This document shows, piece by piece, positions 31,383 through 36,643 of a stretch of DNA of 36,643 bases. The stretch is taken from assembly GCA_021787395.1 (NCBI GenBank), contig JAJYLZ010000034.1:1-36643 (forward strand). The letters are read 5' to 3'. The translations under genes were made by a program, and so were the position numbers. Below the pieces are notes generated by a model. The model was not told where the DNA came from and searched no databases. It worked only from the letters and a program-made list of their open reading frames with translations. Position 1 is the first letter of the stretch; each line of letters begins with the position of its first letter. This stretch comes from Chloroflexota bacterium. GTDB taxonomy: Bacteria; Chloroflexota; Limnocylindria; Limnocylindrales; CSP1-4.

Positions 31383-31397
31383 CGCTGGGGACCTCCC

Positions 31398-32864
31398 TCA
31401 GACCTGGTTCGGCGCCTGCAGCGCCGAGCGGATGTCGGTCACGAGATCGTCGAAGTCGGTGCCGAGCGCCGCGTCGCGGCGCCCCAGGCTGGCGACGGAG
31501 AGCACCGACATTGCACCCCGCGCTGAAATGCGCGCCCACACACGGCGCTGCGGCAGCAGGAACACCAGCGTGAAGCCCACGAACAGGAGCAGGGCGCCCA
31601 GCCAGACGAGGATCTGGCCCGGGTCGCGACTGATCGACAGGACCGTGTATTTCAACTCGCGGTCGAAGGTCATGGTGTAGTTGCCGATGGCGGTGGCCTT
31701 CCCCTGGTCCACGACCTTGGAGTCGGTCGCCGTGGACCCGCCACCCGCATACAGCACGATCTGGACCTGGCCCGGCTGGATGGTGGTGTCGGACGTCCCC
31801 GTCGTCGCGAACACATTGATGGTGTCGTTCGTGCCCGGGATGAGGAGCGCTCCGGCACTGCGGTTCGAGCCGTCGGTGGACGAGCCGTCGAGCGGCATCC
31901 CCTCGTTGTAGACGGTGTTCCCGCGCTGGTCCTTGATGGTGAGCTGCACGGCGGGCCCGAACGCTCGCTGGTAGTACGTGGCCCCGTCGTAGGTGAGCGG
32001 CTCGTTCACCCGGATCGTCTGGGCGGCCACCTGCTGCCCGTTCTTGAGGAGCACGACCTGCGACAGGTAGTCCTGCGGCTGGCCGTTGGACGGGTAGTAC
32101 GTGTCGGTGAAGCTCAGCAGTTTGAGCGCCAGGCCGTCCTCGGTCCCAGTGAGGACCGTGCTGCCTTCGGGCACCGCGAAGTACTGGTTCTTGAAGCCGA
32201 AGGTCGTGCCGACGATCGCGCCCAGCAGGATCAGGATCAGCGAGACGTGTCCGGCCAGTGAGGCGAAGGCCATGAAACGGAATCGGTCCGCGTAGAGGTG
32301 GACGGTGCCGTCGTCCTGGGTGACGGTCCGATAGTGTCGCCGCCTCAGCACCACCTCGACCTTCTCCAGGGTTGCCGCGGTGGTGGCGTGCACCACGATC
32401 GACTCATGCTGCGGCGCATGCTCGAAGAACCCGGGTCCCACGTCCACCCGGGGCTTCGTGGCTGTGCGCCAGACGCCCGGAATACGGTGAACCGTGCAGG
32501 CGATGAGGCTGATCACCAGCGCGGCGACCAGTACCCGGAAGGCCGCCGAGTTGAAGACGTCGAACAGGCCGAGTGCGTCCATGGCGCCGGTCCAGGCGCC
32601 GAAACGCTGTCGAACCGCGTCGAGCCATTGGGCCTTCGCCGTCGGGTCGTCGCCCACGCCCGTCGGGACCTGGATCACGAGCGAGCCGATGACGCACAGG
32701 GCGGCCAGCACGATCATCAGCACCATGGCCACGCGCATGGACGTGAGCAGGTGCCACAGGCCTTCGAGGGCCGCGTCGACGCGGTCCATCAGGCCCGGCT
32801 TGGTAGCCGCTCCCGCCGTGACAGCCGCCGGTCGGAGGGGCGGAGTTCGAACCTCGTGGACCAT
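31398..32864 (-). CDS. resB: Cytochrome c biogenesis protein ResB/Ccs1
   Basis: The 488-residue protein has three N-terminal helices (about 42-63, 105-126, 198-222), a large extracytoplasmic domain, and one C-terminal helix (about 433-455). Family marks are LWHLLTSMRVAMVLMIVLAA, FNSAAFRVLVAALVISLIAC, HRIPGVW, ADRFRFMAFASLAGHVSLIL with its conserved His, and RDPGQILVWLGALLLFVGFT. It is the partner of CcsA in haem attachment. ATG 32864 has AGGGAGG about 8 nt upstream and leaves 14 bp to the ccdA stop; a longer leftward frame above it has no conservation. Length is normal for the bacterial family. Confidence 0.94.
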   Translation of the reverse strand: MVHEVRTPPLRPAAVTAGAATKPGLMDRVDAALEGLWHLLTSMRVAMVLMIVLAALCVIGSLVIQVPTGVGDDPTAKAQWLDAVRQRFGAWTGAMDALGLFDVFNSAAFRVLVAALVISLIACTVHRIPGVWRTATKPRVDVGPGFFEHAPQHESIVVHATTAATLEKVEVVLRRRHYRTVTQDDGTVHLYADRFRFMAFASLAGHVSLILILLGAIVGTTFGFKNQYFAVPEGSTVLTGTEDGLALKLLSFTDTYYPSNGQPQDYLSQVVLLKNGQQVAAQTIRVNEPLTYDGATYYQRAFGPAVQLTIKDQRGNTVYNEGMPLDGSSTDGSNRSAGALLIPGTNDTINVFATTGTSDTTIQPGQVQIVLYAGGGSTATDSKVVDQGKATAIGNYTMTFDRELKYTVLSISRDPGQILVWLGALLLFVGFTLVFLLPQRRVWARISARGAMSVLSVASLGRRDAALGTDFDDLVTDIRSALQAPNQV

Positions 32865-32878
32865 CTCCGGTGACCTCC

Positions 32879-33646
32879 CTACAGGCCCAGCGGCGAGGTG
32901 AACCTCGCCAGCTGGCCCAGCATGTTGGTGAGCATCAGGAGTCCGAGCACCACCAGCAGGGCGCCCGTGACTGCATTGACGAGCGCGTGGTGGCGGCCGA
33001 CCCAGGTCAGCCGGGTGGCGACGGCGGACGAGCCCATCGCCACGGCCATGAACGGCACCGCGAGCCCCGCCGCGTAGGCGACGAGGAGCGCCGTGCCGGC
33101 GGCGGCCGACGCGCTGGCTGAGGCGAGCCCGAGGATCCCGCCCAGGATCGGGCCGATGCACGGACTCCAGCCCGCGGCGAACAGGAGGCCGAACAGGAAC
33201 GAGCGTCCGTAGCCTGGCCGGTCGCCGGTCGCCACGACGTTGCCGCCGCCGACGCCGGCCATCACCATTCCGCCGCGCATCGTGCCGCCCATAGCGGGCA
33301 TCGCACGCGTGTCGCGCCACAGTGCCTTGATGTTGACGAGCCCGGCCACCTGGAGGCCGAGGACGATCAGCAGCGCCCCGCCCACCGCGTTCATCACGCG
33401 GCGGTCGATGAACACGCCGAGGGCGCCGAGCGCCGCATAGGCCGCGACGAACACCAGCGAGAAGCCGAGCACGAACGCGAGGCCGTGCGTGGCGGCGGGA
33501 CGGCGGCCGGTGGTGCCTTCACCGGTTGCGCCCACCATGTAGCTGACGTACGCCGGGACCAGCGGCAGGCAGCAGGGCGATGCAAAGGACACGACGCCAC
33601 CGATGAAGGCGATGCCGAGGCCGAGCGCGCTGCCGAGGCCGGTCAT
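32879..33646 (-). CDS. ccdA: Cytochrome c biogenesis transmembrane protein CcdA
   Basis: The 255-residue protein has six predicted helices and the paired redox cysteines of CcdA/DsbD: SFASPCCLPLVPAYVSYMVG in helix 1 and AAGWSPCIGPILGGILGLAS in helix 4. It moves electrons from cytoplasmic thioredoxin across the membrane to the TlpA-like protein so that apocytochrome cysteines stay reduced. A Met/Gly-rich loop (AMGGTMRGGMVMAGVGGGN, about 120-138) before helix 4 is unusual. ATG 33646 overlaps the stop of the TPR gene (ATGA). One extra Cys gives CC in the first motif. Confidence 0.94.
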   Translation of the reverse strand: MTGLGSALGLGIAFIGGVVSFASPCCLPLVPAYVSYMVGATGEGTTGRRPAATHGLAFVLGFSLVFVAAYAALGALGVFIDRRVMNAVGGALLIVLGLQVAGLVNIKALWRDTRAMPAMGGTMRGGMVMAGVGGGNVVATGDRPGYGRSFLFGLLFAAGWSPCIGPILGGILGLASASASAAAGTALLVAYAAGLAVPFMAVAMGSSAVATRLTWVGRHHALVNAVTGALLVVLGLLMLTNMLGQLARFTSPLGL

Positions 33647-34914
33647 GGCACCGCGCTCCCCGATGCGGCGGGGGAGGGGGTGACCGCTGCCGACGGCGCA
33701 CCGCTCGCAGCCGCACTCGGCGCGGCTGCGGTGGAGCTCGGCGCCGCGACGCCGGACGGCGCGGCAGAGGCGCCAGACCCCGACGGCGCGGGGATCAGCG
33801 ACTGCTGCGCCAGGGAGGTGAGGTGCTGCTGGACCGTCTGCGCGATCGACGAGGTCGGATCGATCGAGATCACCGTGCTCCACTCCGACTGGACCCTCGA
33901 CCAGTCGGGGGATGCCTGACTCATGTACAGGAACCCGAGGTCGTAGTGGGCCTCCTGGTTCTTCGGGTCGAGCGAGACGACCTGCGTCCAGTCCTTGAGG
34001 GCGTTGGCGGGGTCGCCCGTGTTGAAGGAGACGGCACCCCTCGCGAGCAGGGCCTCCACGTTCTTGGCGTCGATCCCGAGCACCTTGTCGTAGAACGTCC
34101 CGGCCGTCGCGTAGTCGCCGCCGGCGAAGTAGGCGTCACCGATGGCCTGCATCGTCGCGGTGTCCTGGGGGTTGGACTGCAGCTTGGCCATCAGCGAGGC
34201 GACCTTGGCCATGTCGACGGTGGGCCCGGAGGGCGACGCCGCCGCGACGTTGACCGGCGCCGTGCCGCTGCCACCCAGCGTGTAGCCGATGAAAAGGATC
34301 AGGGCCCCGGCAACGAGGCCCACGAGGCCGAGTGCAACGAACTTCCACGGGCCGCCGCCGCGGGCTTCGACAGGGCCGGCGGGCGTGGCCTTGGCGGCGG
34401 TGGCTCCAACCTTGCCGCGACTTCGAGTGGCGGAGGCGCGATCAGACTTGCCGCCGCTCACCAGGTCGCGGTGCGCACCCGGCGTGACCGAGGCGAACAG
34501 CGCATCGATGTCATCCGTGTCGGTGTCGTCCACCGTCTCGACAGCTGGGCCGGCCGGCGACGCTGCGGCGGCGTCCGCGACGCGGCCGCCAGCGCCGGCG
34601 TCGCGGACGGGGTCCCGGCGGGCCGGAGGTGTCGCCGGCCCGCCGGGTACGACCGTCGGCGGCCTCGTCGGGCTGCTGAGGGCCGAGCCCTCGAGACCGA
34701 CCGGGTCGGTAAGCGAGAGGTACGCCTCGTCGAGCATCGCGGCCTGGGCGCGGGCCCAGCCCTTGATGCCGCTCGGCGCAGCCGCGAGGAACTGGCTCAC
34801 GGCGAGGTGGAGCTGGTCGACGTCCTCGGGCGTGGCGCTGGGCGGGAGGCCGAGCCGGGCCAGCAGCTCGTTCTCCGCGGCGATTCGCCCGCCGGACGGA
34901 TTGGAGGCGCTCAT
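33643..34914 (-). CDS. Membrane-anchored TPR protein, first gene of the cytochrome c maturation operon
   Basis: The 423-residue protein has an N-terminal helical region (NELLARLGLPPSATPEDVDQ) resembling a J-domain-like or PPDK-type start, an acidic/Ala-rich linker, one membrane helix (about 193-214), and an extracytoplasmic TPR domain (about 240-345) with repeats such as DAYFAGGDYATAGTFYDKVL, GAVSFNTGDPANALKDW and AHYDLGFLYMSQ. The tail is Ala/Ser/Pro-rich. TPR proteins like CcmI/NrfG hold apocytochromes for haem attachment, and that role fits here, but the fold alone does not prove it. ATG 34914 has GGGAGG upstream. The gene lies at the head of the run through ccdA, resB, ccsA, thioredoxin and cytochrome. 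Confidence 0.85.
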   Translation of the reverse strand: MSASNPSGGRIAAENELLARLGLPPSATPEDVDQLHLAVSQFLAAAPSGIKGWARAQAAMLDEAYLSLTDPVGLEGSALSSPTRPPTVVPGGPATPPARRDPVRDAGAGGRVADAAAASPAGPAVETVDDTDTDDIDALFASVTPGAHRDLVSGGKSDRASATRSRGKVGATAAKATPAGPVEARGGGPWKFVALGLVGLVAGALILFIGYTLGGSGTAPVNVAAASPSGPTVDMAKVASLMAKLQSNPQDTATMQAIGDAYFAGGDYATAGTFYDKVLGIDAKNVEALLARGAVSFNTGDPANALKDWTQVVSLDPKNQEAHYDLGFLYMSQASPDWSRVQSEWSTVISIDPTSSIAQTVQQHLTSLAQQSLIPAPSGSGASAAPSGVAAPSSTAAAPSAAASGAPSAAVTPSPAASGSAVP

Positions 34915-35142
34915 GCGCGGCCTCCCGGGACGCGCGCTCGGTCACTGCCGGGCGCGGGCAAACGGATCATTGACTGCCCTCACAACTGAACGCGGGGGAC
35001 CGCGGCCTGACACCTGTCGGCATTGTCCGGGTGTCGCCCTCGCCCGCCCATCCGTCGTGCCGCACATTTCGAGCAGGACCGCGGAGGGCCGGACGGTGGA
35101 GAGAAGCCGCCCCGCGTGTATCGGTGGATATACCGCGAGACG

Positions 35143-36643
35143 TCAGTAGGTCCACCCATCGTGCTGGACGCCGTGGCACGTCAATGTGCAGCTGCCGCTC
35201 GCAGCCCCTGTCTGCGTCCACTTCAGGACGCCGTTGAAGGGCTGCACATCCGGCGCGAAATTGACCAGGCCAGTGTTTGCCCGGTCGCCGGCCTGGAACG
35301 CCAGGGCGGTCGAGTGGAGGCGGAAGTGGCACTCCGCGCAGATCGCGTTTCCTTGCCCATCACCAGCTGTGTCGATGTCGGTGCCGCCGCTGCCCATACC
35401 CGAGATGCCCGTGATGTGCACGCCATGGAAGCGGTAGTTCGTGTCGGCGCGAGCGTTGCCACTCCGATCCACGAAAGGGGCCTCCGCATGGCACAGGTAG
35501 CACAGCTCGAAGTTGGCAGCGTTGTACGGCTCGGTTGCAGACATCAGCACACGATCTCGATAAGGCGCGATCAGGATCCCCCGCTGCTGGCTGGCGTGGA
35601 CCGGCAGGAGCGCGTCGGGCGTGGTGCCCAGCACCGGCGTCGAGGGTCCGGCATGGCAGTTCGTGCAGCGGATGGTGTCGGTCGTCGTGAAGTTCCACAG
35701 CTTGTATGGGCTGGATCCGCTCAGGCTGGCCGCCATGGCAGCAGTCTGGTTGGTTCCCTGCGCCTCGATCGGGTGGAACGACTTGGCGTTGAGCGGGTCG
35801 AACTCCACGCCTTTGTCCAGCTCCCACCAGGACGGGTGGCTCGCGATGGCGCCGCTGTTGTGCTGGGGGAGGACTGTGAACCCCGAGTGGCACTTGAAGC
35901 AGAGCTGGTACTCGTAGGCGGCCGGCGACCCTCCGGTCAGGGCGCCAGTGGCATCGATGCTGGTCGGGCCCTGAATGAGGGCATACACGGGTGCGGAGCC
36001 GGCCTGGTTGATCACCACGACGCTCGATGCGCCGCGGATGGCGCCTGATGCAGTCCAGCCGCTCGCGCTCTCGCTTGGCTGGCCAGCAGTCGCGTTGTGC
36101 GCGTCGTGGCAGTCAGTGCAGGTGGAGTGTCGGTTGAGCACGCCGCCGAACTCGTTGAGCGCGTCCGAGGTGTGGCCTGTCGAAGACGTCACCGGATGCG
36201 AGTACCACTGGTCGGTGGTCGCGTCGTTGGCCGGGATGCCCACGAGCTCCCCGGCGGTGGTGAACGTGGAACCCGTCCCGACGGCGTCATGGCAGGTGAA
36301 GCACATGCTGCTCTGGGGCGCGGGGCTCAGAGCGATGGCGGGGCCCGCGGCGGAGTGGGCACGGTGACAGGTCGAGCAGACGTCGCTGATGAGCCCGTAG
36401 GCTGAGTGCGGTGAGACGAACGGCGTCAGAGCGGGCGTGATCCCGCCGCTCAGCTGCGTGACACCGTTCTGAGTCGGCAGGAGCGCGATTGGATAGAGGA
36501 CTGGGCTGGCGCTCGGCGACGGGCAGGGCGTGGCCGCCGGTGTCGGCGTGGCAACCGCCGGTGTCGGCGTGGCAACCGCCGGTGTCGGCGTGGCAACCGC
36601 CGGTGTCGGCGTGGCAACCGCCGGTGTCGGCGTGGCAACCGCC
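35143..36643 (-). CDS. Multihaem cytochrome c with doubled CxxCH motifs (C-terminal part, continues past the window)
   Basis: The leftward frame is open from the window edge to the stop at 35143, 500 codons. The visible N-terminal part is a VATPTPA repeat, then ASPVLYPIALLPTQNG and haem sites CSTCH (about 36376), CFTCH (36303), CTDCH, CFKCH, CTNCH, CYLCH, CAECH, and finally SCTLTCHG, a Cys-x3-CysHis variant close to the C-terminus (GVQHDGWTY). Spacing and HPV/SHP histidines are typical of secreted doubled-CxxCH proteins that carry electrons outside the cell. There is no C-terminal anchor. It lies 228 bp upstream of the maturation operon in the same direction; ATG 36306 is internal, not the start. 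Confidence 0.9.
   Translation of the reverse strand, partial: AVATPTPAVATPTPAVATPTPAVATPTPAVATPTPAATPCPSPSASPVLYPIALLPTQNGVTQLSGGITPALTPFVSPHSAYGLISDVCSTCHRAHSAAGPAIALSPAPQSSMCFTCHDAVGTGSTFTTAGELVGIPANDATTDQWYSHPVTSSTGHTSDALNEFGGVLNRHSTCTDCHDAHNATAGQPSESASGWTASGAIRGASSVVVINQAGSAPVYALIQGPTSIDATGALTGGSPAAYEYQLCFKCHSGFTVLPQHNSGAIASHPSWWELDKGVEFDPLNAKSFHPIEAQGTNQTAAMAASLSGSSPYKLWNFTTTDTIRCTNCHAGPSTPVLGTTPDALLPVHASQQRGILIAPYRDRVLMSATEPYNAANFELCYLCHAEAPFVDRSGNARADTNYRFHGVHITGISGMGSGGTDIDTAGDGQGNAICAECHFRLHSTALAFQAGDRANTGLVNFAPDVQPFNGVLKWTQTGAASGSCTLTCHGVQHDGWTY
36535..36643. repeat. 21-bp tandem repeat encoding VATPTPA in the multihaem cytochrome
   Basis: Five perfect copies start at 36535, 36556, 36577, 36598 and 36619, and a sixth is cut by the window end. 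Read leftward each encodes seven residues (Val-Ala-Thr-Pro-Thr-Pro-Ala in rotation), a flexible Pro/Thr linker before the first haem. Total copy number cannot be seen. Confidence 0.92.

Noticed and set aside
34915..35142. A gene or terminator in the 228-bp gap before the TPR gene
   Set aside because: Only a 4-bp stem (CGGT/ACCG near 35122) and short open frames without features were seen.
35143..36306. A complete cytochrome gene starting at ATG 36306
   Set aside because: The same frame stays open to the window edge with another haem site (CSTCH) and the VATPTPA linker, so this ATG is internal.

Overview
The window is very GC-rich (about seven bases in ten by eye) and densely coded, with many GTG starts, ATGA/GTGA stop-start overlaps, and several genes whose only visible promoter is a TANNNT box 6-7 nt before the start codon (leaderless style). 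MurT/GatD, a system II (ResB/CcsA) cytochrome c maturation operon, NapC-like multihaem cytochromes, a DUF2277 gene and a DoxD-Rieske fusion together suggest an uncultured, Gram-positive-like aerobic bacterium, most likely Chloroflexota (Limnocylindria-like), less likely Actinobacteriota. This placement is inference; no rRNA or tRNA gene is present. I saw no phage, integrase, transposase or CRISPR array.

Left part (1-7.7 kb): a partial double zinc-ribbon protein; an internally deleted SDR dehydrogenase translationally coupled to a HisD-family dehydrogenase and an FMN-dependent alpha-hydroxyacid dehydrogenase (a plausible diol to hydroxyacid to ketoacid oxidation set); the murT-gatD pair that amidates lipid II, with a perfect 21-bp tandem duplication at the gene junction; and an ACC deaminase gene broken by a one-base frameshift. 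The spaces between them hold palindromic repeat clusters and an 18-bp tandem repeat.

Middle part (7.7-19.2 kb): a leftward operon arsR-osmC-rhodanese-membrane protein behind a perfect TTGCGCAA-TTGCGCAA palindrome that overlaps the -35 box, possibly a reactive-sulfur response unit; then rightward genes for homocysteine methyltransferase, a lipoprotein coupled to a family 2 glycosyltransferase, a CtpA-type S41 protease, and an HTH-TOBE regulator with modA and modB but no modC. After a small leftward pair of unknown genes come a saccharopine-dehydrogenase-like enzyme and an AlkA-type DNA glycosylase, which meet tail to tail with no gap.

Right part (19.2-28.0 kb): an exported RlpA-like double-psi beta-barrel protein, a DoxD-like membrane domain fused to a Rieske protein, a Tat-type lipoprotein of glycoside hydrolase family 3, a shikimate-kinase-like protein lacking key substrate residues, a DHA2 drug exporter with an operator-like palindrome, DUF2277, a LysA-like PLP enzyme lacking the active-site Cys, and fdhD.

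Far right (28.0-36.6 kb, all leftward): a TPR protein, CcdA, ResB, CcsA, a TlpA-like thioredoxin and a decahaem NapC-like cytochrome form one operon, preceded by a partial gene for another multihaem cytochrome with a VATPTPA repeat. Together these make an extracytoplasmic electron-transfer module: CcdA and the thioredoxin handle haem-site cysteines, ResB/CcsA deliver and attach haem, and the cytochromes are the likely clients. FdhD and ModAB fit a cell that also uses a molybdenum formate dehydrogenase, which is not in the window.
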